Source of the DNA: Bacteroidota bacterium
GTDB taxonomy: Bacteria; Bacteroidota; Bacteroidia; Palsa-965
Assembly: GCA_006218065.1 (NCBI GenBank)
Contig: VBWE01000003.1
Coordinates: 1 to 64,000 of the forward strand
Length of the DNA stretch: 64,000 nt
Direction: 5' to 3'
The first letter of the stretch is position 1, and each line of letters opens with the position of its first letter. Of this stretch, positions 50,279-59,395 are shown one piece after another. The translations under genes were made by a program, and so were the position numbers. The notes beneath the pieces were generated by a model. It had not been told where the DNA came from, searched no databases, and saw only the letters and a program-made list of their open reading frames with translations.

Positions 50279-51841
50279 ATGAGTAAAACGGAAGAAAAAC
50301 GAAACACCGGTACCAAGCGCAGTACAGCATTGTCCGCTATCTCGCAGCAATTGTTCGAGATCGGGAAGCTGCCCCCGCAGGCTACCGACCTGGAAGAAGC
50401 CGTGCTGGGCGCCCTGATGCTGGAGAAAGACGCTTTGACTACCGTAATCGACATTCTTCAGCCGCGGAGCTTTTATAAAGAATCGCACGGCCGGATTTTT
50501 TCGGCTATCCAGAACCTGTTCCAGCGTTCGGAGCCGATCGATATCCTGACAGTTACAAACGAACTGAAGCGCACGGGCGAACTGGAAATCGTGGGTGGCG
50601 CCTATTTTATTTCGCAGCTTACCAACCGCGTGGCTTCTGCGGCAAACGTCGAATTCCACGCGCGTATCATTTCGCAGAAATACATCCAGCGGGAACTGAT
50701 CCGCATTTCCACGGATACCATTAAAGACGCTTACGAAGACACCGCGGACGTATTCGACCTGCTCGATTCGGCCGAGCGGAACCTGTTCTCCGTAGTGGAA
50801 GGCAATATCCGCAAGAACTACGACAAGATGAGTACGCTCATCGGGCAGGCCATCAAGCAGATCGAACTGGCGAAAAACCAGAAAAGCGGCGTTTCCGGTG
50901 TTCCCAGCGGATTTACGGCGCTCGATCGCGTTACTTCGGGCTGGCAGAACAGCGACCTGGTGATTTTGGCAGCGCGGCCCGCGATGGGAAAAACGGCTTT
51001 CGCGCTGACCCTCGCGCGAAATGCCGCCGTTGAATTCACCAAACCGATCGCGGTATTCTCCCTGGAAATGTCCTCGCTCCAGCTGGTCCAGCGACTCATC
51101 GCCAGCGAATCGGAACTTTCTTCTGAAAAACTCCGTAAAGGCGCGCTCGAAGAACACGAATTCCAGCAGCTTCACGCCAAGATCGGCCGCCTCACCGAAG
51201 CCCCGATTTTTATCGACGATACGCCCGCGCTTTCCGTTTTCGAATTGCGCGCCAAAGCACGGCGGCTGAAAGCGCAGCACGATATCAGCATGATCGTGAT
51301 CGACTACCTGCAGCTGATGACCGTTGGCGGAGACAGCCGCAGCAGCGGGAACCGCGAACAGGAAATCAGTACCATCTCGCGTTCGCTGAAAAGCATCGCC
51401 AAAGAACTCAATATCCCGGTCATCGCCCTTTCGCAGCTCAGCCGTGCGGTAGAATCGCGGGGCGGCGACAAAAGGCCGCAGCTCAGCGACCTTCGCGAAT
51501 CGGGCGCGATTGAACAGGATGCGGATATGGTACTCTTCATCCACCGCCCCGAATACTATGGCTTTACCGTGGATGCCGAAAACAATTCCACGCAGGGCAT
51601 GGCCGAGATCATCATCGCCAAACACCGTAACGGCCCGGTTGGCAGCGTAAACCTGCGCTTCGTGGATCGCCTGGCCAAGTTCATGGATCTCGATCTGCCC
51701 ACGATCGACGGCGGAAGCGGTATGGGCGGTTACGATCCGCAGGCCGGCATCAACCCGAACGACAGCTTCAGCAGCGATAATCCGAACAATACCATTATCC
51801 GCGGATCCAAGCTGAACGATATCGAGGAAGAACCATTCTAA
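50279..51841 (+). CDS. dnaB: replicative DNA helicase DnaB
   Basis: 520 aa. The N-terminal helical domain (PPQATDLEEAVLGALMLEKDA) is followed by a linker and the RecA-like ATPase with Walker A ARPAMGKT (K238, T239), a Walker B region IDYLQLM, and LSQLSRAVESRGGDKRPQLSDLRESGAIEQDAD (motif H4). No intein is present. DnaB unwinds DNA at the replication fork as a hexamer. Some ~15 basic/polar residues precede the usual start but contain no alternative ATG. Confidence 0.96.
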   Translation: MSKTEEKRNTGTKRSTALSAISQQLFEIGKLPPQATDLEEAVLGALMLEKDALTTVIDILQPRSFYKESHGRIFSAIQNLFQRSEPIDILTVTNELKRTGELEIVGGAYFISQLTNRVASAANVEFHARIISQKYIQRELIRISTDTIKDAYEDTADVFDLLDSAERNLFSVVEGNIRKNYDKMSTLIGQAIKQIELAKNQKSGVSGVPSGFTALDRVTSGWQNSDLVILAARPAMGKTAFALTLARNAAVEFTKPIAVFSLEMSSLQLVQRLIASESELSSEKLRKGALEEHEFQQLHAKIGRLTEAPIFIDDTPALSVFELRAKARRLKAQHDISMIVIDYLQLMTVGGDSRSSGNREQEISTISRSLKSIAKELNIPVIALSQLSRAVESRGGDKRPQLSDLRESGAIEQDADMVLFIHRPEYYGFTVDAENNSTQGMAEIIIAKHRNGPVGSVNLRFVDRLAKFMDLDLPTIDGGSGMGGYDPQAGINPNDSFSSDNPNNTIIRGSKLNDIEEEPF

Positions 51842-52038
51842 AGACTGTTTAAAATTCCTCAAAGTCTCTTTTACAGGCAGCGTATTTTATATATCGGAAT
51901 AGTTCTGACTTAAGCGGCAGTCGGCAGTCTTTGTATTACAGCAATGCTCCTGGAAAATCCAGGCAACCTGCGAAGCGAATTATGTTAACTGCCGACTGCC
52001 GCTGGAAAAACCACTTTGTTTTGTAAAACGAACTAAAC
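51842..52038. repeat. nested-palindrome intergenic element, GACTGTTTAAAATTCCT family, copy B
   Basis: Begins AGACTGTTTAAAATTCCTC one base after the dnaB stop. It contains TCGGAATAG, perfect inner arms AGCGGCAGTCGGCAGT (51913-51928 and 51988-52003) and a 56-base centre nearly identical to copy A (51936-51991 against 2545-2600). The central hairpin reads CCTGG/CCAGG where copy A has CCCGG/CCGGG, a compensatory pair change. The right terminal repeat is weak. The remaining ~120 bp to the next gene hold no ORF. Confidence 0.75.
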
Positions 52039-52159
52039 CCTTTTCTTTTCCCGTTTAACAAATGTTATGAGCTGTCCTGTGCAAAACCGGCCGTTCGTGC
52101 ATCCCGGCTTACGGACTTCGGTTTTTTCGTCGTAAATTCGTTAGGTAAAATAAACCCGC

Positions 52160-53425
52160 ATGAAACGTGTTTTCGTTGTCGTTCTTGTCCTCGCGCTGAG
52201 CGTATCGCTTAAAGCCTCTTCGCTGCTTATCCCTATGGATGAAGCACAGAAGAACCATCTCAAGGCGTATGGCATTACGTATTGGGTGCTCCAGCATGAA
52301 ATCGAAGCGCAGTGGCTGTTGAATTACCGCGGCGGAAGTTTCATGTTTCCGCATAACAAAGATTTTGAACGGGAATGCCTGGTTCGCGGCGTTTCTTTCG
52401 AAGTGATCGCCGATGCGAAAGCAAATGCCATACTGGCCGAAATCGCCAACCCGGAACTGAATATGGATGCGGTGAAACTGGAAAAATCACCGAAGATCGC
52501 CGTGTATTCGCCCAAAGGAAAACAGCCCTGGGACGATGCCGTTACACTGGTGCTTACTTACGCCGAAATTCCGTACGAAGTGGTTTACGATGAAGAAGTG
52601 ATGCAGGGAAAACTCCCGCTTTACGACTGGCTGCATTTACACCATGAAGATTTTACCGGGCAGTACGGACGGTTCTGGTACAGTTCGCGCAACGCGGCCT
52701 GGTACCGGCAGGAAGTGAGCAGCAACGAAGCGATGGCGCACAAACTCGGTTTCAATAAAGTATCCGAACTGAAGCTCGCAGTCGCAAAAAAAATTCGCGA
52801 TTTTGTTGCCGGTGGCGGGTTCCTTTTCGCCATGTGTTCTGCCAGCGACAGTTATGATATTGCGCTGGCCGCCGATGGCGTGGATATCTGCGAAAGTATG
52901 TTCGACGGTGATCCAGCTGATCCTTCGATGAACAGCAAAATGGATTTCTCAAAGTGTTTCGCCTTCACCGGTTTCGATCTCGATGCCAACCCGAGTAATT
53001 ATGAATTTTCGAATATCGATACCTATTTTACGCGGACCAATAAAGGCGTGAACGAAAGGAACGATTATTTCTCGCTCTTCGATTTCTCCGCCAAATGGGA
53101 CCCGGTTCCGAGCATGCTCTGCCAGAGTCACGAAAACCTGGTCAAGGGTTTTTGGGGACAAACCACGGGTTTCGATAAATCGAAAATCAAACCCGGCGTG
53201 CTCGTGATGGGCGAAAATAAAGCGACCAGCGAAGCGCGTTATATCCACGGCGAATTTGCCAAAGGCATGTGGACATTTTATAGCGGACACGACCCGGAAG
53301 ATTACCAGCATCGCGTGGAAGAACCACCCACCGACCTCGCGCTGCATCCCAATTCAGCAGGCTACCGGCTTATCCTGAATAATATTCTTTTCCCTGCGGC
53401 CAAGAAGAAAAAACAGCAAACCTGA
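52160..53425 (+). CDS. secreted class I glutamine-amidotransferase-like protein
   Basis: 421 aa with a signal peptide (~1-19, ending SLKA). The middle reads KIAVYSPKGKQPWDDAVTLVLTYAEIPYEVVYDEEV and DFVAGGGFLFAMCSASDS, the second resembling the nucleophile elbow of GATase1/ThuA-like folds with Cys in place. EQKNHLKAYGITYW-type N-terminal sequence is seen in Bacteroidota proteins sometimes labelled asparagine synthetase B, a label the sequence does not support (no N-terminal Cys and no AMP-binding signature). It is likely a periplasmic hydrolase-fold protein of unknown substrate. Confidence 0.6.
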   Translation: MKRVFVVVLVLALSVSLKASSLLIPMDEAQKNHLKAYGITYWVLQHEIEAQWLLNYRGGSFMFPHNKDFERECLVRGVSFEVIADAKANAILAEIANPELNMDAVKLEKSPKIAVYSPKGKQPWDDAVTLVLTYAEIPYEVVYDEEVMQGKLPLYDWLHLHHEDFTGQYGRFWYSSRNAAWYRQEVSSNEAMAHKLGFNKVSELKLAVAKKIRDFVAGGGFLFAMCSASDSYDIALAADGVDICESMFDGDPADPSMNSKMDFSKCFAFTGFDLDANPSNYEFSNIDTYFTRTNKGVNERNDYFSLFDFSAKWDPVPSMLCQSHENLVKGFWGQTTGFDKSKIKPGVLVMGENKATSEARYIHGEFAKGMWTFYSGHDPEDYQHRVEEPPTDLALHPNSAGYRLILNNILFPAAKKKKQQT

Positions 53426-53428
53426 TCG

Positions 53429-53505
53429 TAATGCCGAATTGCGGATGCCGAAGTGTATTGCTAAATAACAGCACTTCATAATTCGGAGTTCGCCATTCGG
53501 AATTA
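53429..53505. repeat. inverted repeat of GAATGCCGAAT words
   Basis: TAATGCCGAATTGCGGATGC (from 53429) faces CACTTCATAATTCGGAGTTC... to 53505. The arms are imperfect (several mismatches), as in the copy at 10461-10545. Confidence 0.6.
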
Positions 53506-53540
53506 AATTCCATCCACTTTCCCGAAGAGATGTATTCTCA

Positions 53541-53577
53541 AAAAAAACGCTCCTGTTACAGGAGCGTTTTTTTCATT
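53541..53577. terminator. bidirectional intrinsic terminator
   Basis: A7-ACGCTCCTG-TTA-CAGGAGCGT-T7: a 9-bp GC-rich stem with a 3-base loop, an A tract before and a T tract after, so it works on both strands. It separates the convergent genes 52160-53425 and 53588-56050. Confidence 0.92.
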
Positions 53578-53587
53578 TATAGTTTTT

Positions 53588-56050
53588 TCAGCGTTGGATA
53601 ATCAGCCTGCCGCTTGAGACATTTCCGGTTTCGCTGGTGAAGCGAACCAGGTAAACGCCCGGGGCATAACCGGTAAGGTTGATTTCTTTTTTGCCGTTGG
53701 CCACCTGCTCCTTGCGGATGAGTTGCCCGTTGACATCAATCATTTCCAGGGTTCCGCCGGATACTGCCGTAAACGTAAACGCGCCGGAAGCCGGGTTCGG
53801 ATACATGCTGAATACCTGCGTTCCGTTCTCTGCAATGCCTACGCAGGCGCTTACGGAAATGCTGTCGGTTGCAGAAGATTCGCAGCCGTTTGAATCAGTA
53901 AACAGGTAAAGAACCAGGTGCTGTCCTGTTCCTGCCGTCGCCGGGCTGAACGATGAACCGGAAACGCCGTTACCGCTCCATACACCGCCCGCAGGGCTTC
54001 CGCCGCTCAGCGCGTACGATCCGTCGTCGACACAAACAACCGAAGGTGTTCCCAGGGTGAGGGTAACAACCGGGTTCGGGTTGACCGTTACCGTAAAGCT
54101 GCAGGAATCCGAATTACCCGTCGAGTCAGTCGCAGCATATACAACTGTATATGTCCCTTGAGTCAGTGAGCTTCCGCTTGCCGGTCCGCTGATGAGCGAA
54201 ACGGTTGCTGCGCAGTTATCGGTAGCGGTGGGCGTGTTGTAATTCAGTACGCCCGGGCACATCGATACGTCCTGCGGACAGGAACTGAAAACCGGCGCTT
54301 CCGTATCCGAAACCGTTACGTTAAAGGAAGCGGTATTGCTGTTGCCGGCAGAATCGGTAACGTTATATACAACGGTTGTTGTTCCGACGGGGAACGTGTC
54401 GCCGCTGTTGTAATTTGATGTTGTGATCACACCCGGGCAGTTGTCGCTTATGGATAACGCGGACCAGCTGACGACCGCGCCGCATAAACCGCTGTCGCTG
54501 CCCTGCGTAATGGCCGAAGGAATATTCGTGATCACCGGCGACTGCATATCCGTAACGGTAACGGTGAAGGAAGTGCTATCGGAATTGCCCGATGAATCGA
54601 CAGCGAAATATACAACGGTCGTTGTTCCGATCGGGAACATGTCGCCGCTGTTGTAATTCGATGTTACGATTACGCCCGGACAATTGTCGCTGATGGATAA
54701 AGCGGACCAACTGACGATCGCGCCACATGAACCGCTGTCGTTCGCCTGTATGATGGCCGAAGGAATATTGGTGATCACCGGCGCCTGCATATCCATAACC
54801 GTAACGGTGAAGGATGCAGTATCGGAATTGCCCGACGAATCGGCGGCGATATAAGTAACGGTTGTTGTTCCGATCGGGAACATATCGCCGCTGTTATAAT
54901 TGGATGTCGTGATAACCGGGCAGTTGTCGGTTACGGACAAAGCGGACCAACTGACGATCGCTCCGCATGAACCGCTGTCGTTCGCCTGCAAAATCGCCGG
55001 CGGAATATTGGTAATTACAGGCGATACGTTATCGGTAACGGTTACCTGGAAACTGCAGGTCTGTGAATTGCCGAACGGATCCGACGCCTGGAAGGTGTTC
55101 GTTGTTGTCCCGACCGGGAAAGTCGATCCGGAAGCGAGACCGGCTGTTTGTGTAAGTGTCGGTGCGGTGGATCCGCTGAAACCGATCACAACCATGCCGT
55201 GTCCGATGCGGACGCCGCTGGCCGTACTCTGGTTTGTTGCCGAAGAAAGAATATAGCCGCTTCCGCCGCCGCCGCCGCGGCAGTTCCCGCTGCCTGCGCC
55301 GCCCCACCATCCGCCGCCGCCGCCGTATCCTTCGCAGCCACAGCCCGAAGGCGCTCCGCCGTAACCGAATCCGCCGGCAACAGAAGGATTATTGAACGAT
55401 ACGCAGGTTCCGTTTCCGCTCGAAGATTGTGTTCCTCCTTGTCCGCCGGGATTGGTGGCATAGTCCGGCGCACGGTAACCGTTTCCACCGGTCAGTCCGC
55501 CGCCTACACCGCCCGCTACATGCAGGTTGCTCCAGTATCCCGCGCCGCCGGCTCCCCCGGCTACGATGATGCGGTCGTTATAAGTATTCCCGCCCTGGCG
55601 CACATCGGACGCACCGCCGCCGCCTTTGCCCAGGCCTTCACCGTTTCCGCCGCCGTTGAAACCGCCGGTAATCGTTGTGGGTTGTTCGCCGACGTAAATA
55701 TTCAGTGTCTCACCGGGCGTAACGGCAAAATCCGCTTTGGCGTACCCGCCGTAGTTGACGTTGTTCACCCAGTTTGCACCGCCTTGTGCGCCCCAGGTTT
55801 CAATCGTCAGCACAGTTACCCCGGGAGGCACGACATACGTTTGCATGGACCCGGTATAATTGAACGTATCATTGAGTGAACCCGTGCAGGTGCTGTTCAT
55901 CACAGGCGAAGCGTAGGTTACTACCGCTCCGCAGGAATTCGAATCGACGTTGACCGAAACGGAAGAGGGACAGGTAACCGTAAGACATTGCGCCGATACG
56001 CCCTGTGCAAATGCGCATACGGCAAGAAGAGGGAGGATTTGTTTTTTCAT
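53588..56050 (-). CDS. T9SS-secreted glycine-rich and HYR-domain protein
   Basis: 820 aa. A signal peptide (GVSAQ) and a first HYR-like segment (CPSSVSVNVDSNSCGAVVTY) are followed by a glycine-rich domain at ~70-290 (FNYTGSMQTYVVPPGVTVLTIETWGAQGG... GGGGGWWGGAGSG). Next come HYR repeats of ~80 aa (PVITNIPPAI...NDSGSCGAIVSWSALS...DNCPVI...GTTTVTYIAADSSGNSD) and a type A T9SS sorting domain (FSMYPNPASGAFTFTA... VYLVRFTSETGNVSSGRLIIQR). It is a surface or released structural/adhesive protein. The HYR repeats are highly similar at DNA level. Confidence 0.88.
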   Translation of the reverse strand: MKKQILPLLAVCAFAQGVSAQCLTVTCPSSVSVNVDSNSCGAVVTYASPVMNSTCTGSLNDTFNYTGSMQTYVVPPGVTVLTIETWGAQGGANWVNNVNYGGYAKADFAVTPGETLNIYVGEQPTTITGGFNGGGNGEGLGKGGGGASDVRQGGNTYNDRIIVAGGAGGAGYWSNLHVAGGVGGGLTGGNGYRAPDYATNPGGQGGTQSSSGNGTCVSFNNPSVAGGFGYGGAPSGCGCEGYGGGGGWWGGAGSGNCRGGGGGSGYILSSATNQSTASGVRIGHGMVVIGFSGSTAPTLTQTAGLASGSTFPVGTTTNTFQASDPFGNSQTCSFQVTVTDNVSPVITNIPPAILQANDSGSCGAIVSWSALSVTDNCPVITTSNYNSGDMFPIGTTTVTYIAADSSGNSDTASFTVTVMDMQAPVITNIPSAIIQANDSGSCGAIVSWSALSISDNCPGVIVTSNYNSGDMFPIGTTTVVYFAVDSSGNSDSTSFTVTVTDMQSPVITNIPSAITQGSDSGLCGAVVSWSALSISDNCPGVITTSNYNSGDTFPVGTTTVVYNVTDSAGNSNTASFNVTVSDTEAPVFSSCPQDVSMCPGVLNYNTPTATDNCAATVSLISGPASGSSLTQGTYTVVYAATDSTGNSDSCSFTVTVNPNPVVTLTLGTPSVVCVDDGSYALSGGSPAGGVWSGNGVSGSSFSPATAGTGQHLVLYLFTDSNGCESSATDSISVSACVGIAENGTQVFSMYPNPASGAFTFTAVSGGTLEMIDVNGQLIRKEQVANGKKEINLTGYAPGVYLVRFTSETGNVSSGRLIIQR
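54441..55000 (-). repeat. near-identical HYR tandem repeats (243 and 240 bp)
   Basis: TTGTCGCT(T/G)ATGGATAA-type blocks followed by GCGGACCA(A/G)CTGACGA recur at 54441, 54684 and 54924. The spacing is 243 and 240 bp, matching 81- and 80-aa HYR domains. Silent positions are largely conserved, pointing to recent duplication. Confidence 0.75.
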
Positions 56051-56096
56051 GTGCAGGTTTGTTGTTGAATAAAAAGGTGCGATTTATTTATGTCGG

Positions 56097-57398
56097 TTAG
56101 CGGTTATACCAGATGTGCACATCCGCAATACTGTCGGCATTTAAAACCGTTTGCTCCAGCGCGCCGCCCGCATAATCGAACACGCGCAGAGTATTCTGTT
56201 CCGCCGTGATGATTTCGCTGTGCAGCGGATCGTAACGCAGGCACTGTGCATTGATGCCGGTAATCTGCGCGAGCAAACCGATCGGGTTATACGTGAATTT
56301 GTACACGTTCCCGTTGCTCATCGCGATCAGCAAAGTATTTGCATCGACCTGCGCTGCGCTTAAAATGGTTCCCGCGGGAAGCGACATGGGTTCGTTCAGC
56401 CCGTTCGCATTAAAATCATAAATCTGCAGTTTTCCCTGTCCGCCGGCGTTCCCGAGTACGAAAATAGAATTCGCATCGCGGGCAAACAATTCCACCACAT
56501 CTACGTTCAGCAGTGTTTCCTGCAAGCCTCCGCCGGCGCTGCCGGAATACACGATCAGTTTCTGCGCGCTGCTGCCCGGGTCCTGGTGCTCGGCATAAAG
56601 CCTGTTGTTGCTGAGCAATGTTTTGATGGGATAGTACGGGCTGTTCACAATGGCGGAATAACGCATCGTGCCGTTGAGATCGAAAGCCTGGATCGCGTTG
56701 TCGCGGTAAGAAACGTACAGGAAATCATTCATCACGCGCACCGAAGTGAAAAAATCGGAAGGGCCGGGGATCGGCGTCTGCGACCAGGACAGGGAACCCG
56801 AAGGCAGGGAAAGCGCACGCAGCATACCGGTCTGTTTTCCGCAGAGGTAAAGTTGCTGGCGGAGACAGTTGATGGACGACGAACTGTAATCGCTTGCGAA
56901 AGCGGTGAACGAAGAAATATTCCATGCCGAATCCACTTTCGAAACGTTCAGTTGTCCGAAAGCCGGCGTGGAAACCAGGAAAAATCCGCGGCGCACCTGC
57001 GGAATTGCCGAGATATGTATATAACGGTATGCCCGCTCTGTATTATTATCCACGTCCGTTGCGCTCACCATCAGGTAATAATCGCCGTCGGCCAGCTGCA
57101 GGTTGTCGATCACGTAAGGGAACTGCAGTGAAACGGCATTGCTCGATACCGTAGCCGTTACAGCCGCCTGCACCGGCATGAATGCGCCGTTACAAAGCGT
57201 AACGCTGTAGCTGGCCAGCCCGTTATCGTCCGATATGGTCGTGTTCACGTAAATCGTATCCAGCACGCTGAACTGCTGGCCGTCAACAGGCGAACTGATG
57301 GTGATCGTGGGAAGCAGGCTGGACGTGTCTTTTTTGCACGCCGGCAGAGCGAGCATCCCCAGGCCGAGGAAAAGGAATAAACGATATGAAAAATGCAT
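56097..57398 (-). CDS. lipoprotein with Ig-like domain and beta-propeller
   Basis: 433 aa with lipobox LPAC (C21) followed by KKDTSS. An Ig-like segment (PTITISSPVDGQQFSVLDTIYVNTTISDDNGLASY) covers ~30-120. The remainder is a seven-blade-like propeller (LRQQLYLCGKQTGMLRALSLPSG, DFLYVSYRDNAIQAFDLNG, DANTLLIAMSNGNVYKF). No family name can be given. It follows the HYR protein with a 46-bp gap on the same strand, so a two-gene operon is likely with this gene first. Confidence 0.7.
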   Translation of the reverse strand: MHFSYRLFLFLGLGMLALPACKKDTSSLLPTITISSPVDGQQFSVLDTIYVNTTISDDNGLASYSVTLCNGAFMPVQAAVTATVSSNAVSLQFPYVIDNLQLADGDYYLMVSATDVDNNTERAYRYIHISAIPQVRRGFFLVSTPAFGQLNVSKVDSAWNISSFTAFASDYSSSSINCLRQQLYLCGKQTGMLRALSLPSGSLSWSQTPIPGPSDFFTSVRVMNDFLYVSYRDNAIQAFDLNGTMRYSAIVNSPYYPIKTLLSNNRLYAEHQDPGSSAQKLIVYSGSAGGGLQETLLNVDVVELFARDANSIFVLGNAGGQGKLQIYDFNANGLNEPMSLPAGTILSAAQVDANTLLIAMSNGNVYKFTYNPIGLLAQITGINAQCLRYDPLHSEIITAEQNTLRVFDYAGGALEQTVLNADSIADVHIWYNR

Positions 57399-57420
57399 GC
57401 TTAAAGATAGTTCAATTTGA

Positions 57421-57484
57421 GAGACTGTTTAAAACTCCTCCGGAGAAATTACTTCACAGGAGATGCTCTGAAATTAAACAGTTC
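57421..57484. repeat. short GACTGTTTAAAATTCCT-family element, copy D
   Basis: GAGACTGTTTAAAACTCC at 57421 and a diverged complement CTGAAATTAAACAGTTC at the right end flank a short CTCCGGAG/CTTCACAGGAG centre. No inner palindrome as in copies A-C. It is in the divergent gap before the PaiB-like gene. Confidence 0.55.
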
Positions 57485-57511
57485 ATAAAGAAAGTCCCTA
57501 TTTTTACTTCG

Positions 57512-58147
57512 ATGTACATTCCGCCTTATTTCCGAAACTCCGATACGGCCGACCTGGTTTCCTTTATGCGGGAGTATTCTTTCGCGCTCATTACGAGCAA
57601 CGGCGCACTGGTTCCGATGGCCACGCACCTTCCTTTTGTCTGCGAAGAACGGGATCAGCATATTTTCCTGCTCAGTCATTTTTCGAAAGCCAACCCGCAC
57701 TGGCAATCGTTGCAGGACGGGAGCGAAGTGCTCATTGTGTTCCAGGGACCGCATGCGTACATCTCGCCTTCGAATTATGAAAAAAAACAGAACGTGCCTA
57801 CCTGGAATTATATCGCCGTACATGCGCGCGGACTGATCCGGATTATACGTGATGAGGAAGATACGCGCAAAGTATTGGAGAAAATGATCGGCAGTTACGA
57901 GCCGGGGTACCGGGAACAGTTTGATTCGCTGTCGGGAGATTATATCAGCGGCATGATCAAAGGCATCGTGGCTTTTGAAGTGGAAGTCGTGCAGCTCGAA
58001 GGCAAATTCAAACTCAGCCAGAATAAAACGGCGCGCGAACGTGAAAATATCATGCACGGTCTTGCCGGGGCAGGAGATACCACTGCCGCTGCCGTAGCGG
58101 ATTATATGAAATCAAACGAAGAAAAAAACAAAAAGCATGATGCTTAG
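57512..58147 (+). CDS. PaiB-like FMN-binding protein
   Basis: 211 aa from the ATG at 57512, which gives the family's MYIPPYF start. The longer open frame to 57386 runs through repeat copy D. The PaiB features are present: ITSNGALVPMATHLPF, LLSHFSKANPHWQSL, VLIVFQGPHAYISPSNYEKK-type and TWNYIAVHARG. PaiB of Bacillus represses protease and sporulation genes, while related proteins bind FMN or haem. Either way it is a split-barrel flavin-binding protein. It overlaps the next gene by 11 bp. Confidence 0.88.
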   Translation: MYIPPYFRNSDTADLVSFMREYSFALITSNGALVPMATHLPFVCEERDQHIFLLSHFSKANPHWQSLQDGSEVLIVFQGPHAYISPSNYEKKQNVPTWNYIAVHARGLIRIIRDEEDTRKVLEKMIGSYEPGYREQFDSLSGDYISGMIKGIVAFEVEVVQLEGKFKLSQNKTARERENIMHGLAGAGDTTAAAVADYMKSNEEKNKKHDA

Positions 58148-59045
58148 AACAACGGTACTTCTCGTATTTCTTTTCCCGGCAGCACTGGCGGCGCAATTGC
58201 CGAAAACCGGCGATGTCTGGCTTTTCGATTATAAATACACGCTGCTCAGCCGCGGTTATGCGTATGCTATCGGTGCGGGAAGCAATATCAGCCAGAACGC
58301 GGGTTACGATAACCAGCCTGCTTTTGCGCCTTCGGGCCAGTACCTGCTTTACAGTTCGGATCGCGGCGACGGGCAAACGGATATTTACCGGTATGATATT
58401 CACGAGGCGAAAACGGAAGTTTTTTCCAGCCAGAAAAACACCAGCGAATATTCTCCCACGTTTGTGCCCGGCAACAAATATGTTTCGACCGTTACTGTTG
58501 AAAAAGATTCTGCACAGCGGCTCTGGCTTTATCATAAAGAAACCAAAACCAAAGAAGTCGTTCTCCCGAAAAAATTCGGCGTCGGTTATCACGCCTGGTT
58601 CGATGAACGTACGGTTTTCCTTTTCCTGCTGACGGAGCCGTTTACCCTGGTGATGGGCGATATTAAAACGGGCCAGGTGAAAACGGTAGCCGACAGTATC
58701 GGCCGTTCCATGTCGGCTTATAAAACAAACTCATACCCGACGATGCTTTTCACCGTACAGCAAAGCGACAGTTCTTTCGTCATCAAGGCAGCCAATGCAG
58801 CCGGCCTGATCGATCCGCGGTTCACGCCCATTCCCTGCCTGAAAGGCAGCCAGGATTTTGCGATCGACAAGGAAGGAAATATCCTGATGGCCAAAGGAAG
58901 TAAAATATATTCCTGGAAGGTGGGCAAGAGTACTTCCTGGGAGGAAGCGATGGATCTTACTTTTTCCGGCGTGAAAAACATTACCCGCCTCGCTTTCGAC
59001 AAGCAGGGGAAACGCCTTGCGGTTGTAGATAATAAACCGGAGTAA
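58137..59045 (+). CDS. TolB-like beta-propeller secreted protein
   Basis: 302 aa with a signal peptide (LLVFLFPAALAAQ). PD40-like blades are visible: NQPAFAPSGQYLLYSSDRGDGQTDIYRYD and NITRLAFDKQGKRLAVVDN. The signal peptide places it in the periplasm. The start overlaps the paiB-like stop by 11 bp, and the next gene starts 2 bp after its stop, so the four genes from 57512 to 59836 form one unit. No enzymatic domain. Confidence 0.75.
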   Translation: MMLRTTVLLVFLFPAALAAQLPKTGDVWLFDYKYTLLSRGYAYAIGAGSNISQNAGYDNQPAFAPSGQYLLYSSDRGDGQTDIYRYDIHEAKTEVFSSQKNTSEYSPTFVPGNKYVSTVTVEKDSAQRLWLYHKETKTKEVVLPKKFGVGYHAWFDERTVFLFLLTEPFTLVMGDIKTGQVKTVADSIGRSMSAYKTNSYPTMLFTVQQSDSSFVIKAANAAGLIDPRFTPIPCLKGSQDFAIDKEGNILMAKGSKIYSWKVGKSTSWEEAMDLTFSGVKNITRLAFDKQGKRLAVVDNKPE

Positions 59046-59046
59046 C

Positions 59047-59394
59047 ATGTTTGAAAACCGCACACACCCGGTCATTACGCATCGCGCTTACCTGCGGCGG
59101 CTGGTACGTAATTTCCTGATTTCGTCGCTGATTATTTTTTTCGCCCTGGCGATCGGAACAATCGGGTATCACGCTACCTGCCCAATGATGAGCTGGATTG
59201 ACGCTTTCTATAATGCATCGATGATCCTGACCGGCATGGGGCCGGCCGAACCCATGCCAACCGATGCGGCAAAATTATTCGCTTCGTTTTACGCACTCTT
59301 CAGCGGCGTTATTTTTCTTGGAACGATTACGATCGTTATTGCACCGGTGATTCATCGCCTGCTGCATACGTTTCACATGGATGAAAACGATTAG
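59047..59394 (+). CDS. small two-helix membrane protein resembling a K+ channel pore
   Basis: 115 aa. TM1 (~23-41), a re-entrant region WIDAFYNASMILTGMGP (50-66) and TM2 (~77-102) give the 2TM-pore layout of ion-channel domains. The filter position reads TGMGP (62-66) instead of TVGYG/TIGYG, so potassium selectivity is doubtful. It ends in a short charged tail (HTFHMDEND). It could be a diverged channel, a non-conducting subunit or a family with a different ion. It sits 2 bp after the propeller gene. Confidence 0.6.
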   Translation: MFENRTHPVITHRAYLRRLVRNFLISSLIIFFALAIGTIGYHATCPMMSWIDAFYNASMILTGMGPAEPMPTDAAKLFASFYALFSGVIFLGTITIVIAPVIHRLLHTFHMDEND

Positions 59395-59395
59395 C

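Noticed and set aside
52160-53425. Asparagine synthetase B
   Set aside because: No N-terminal catalytic Cys and no synthetase domain; the protein has a signal peptide.
55148-55879. 243-aa plus-strand frame opposite the glycine-rich domain
   Set aside because: It is the low-complexity antisense of GGN codons (Ala/Arg-rich), with no start context or domain.
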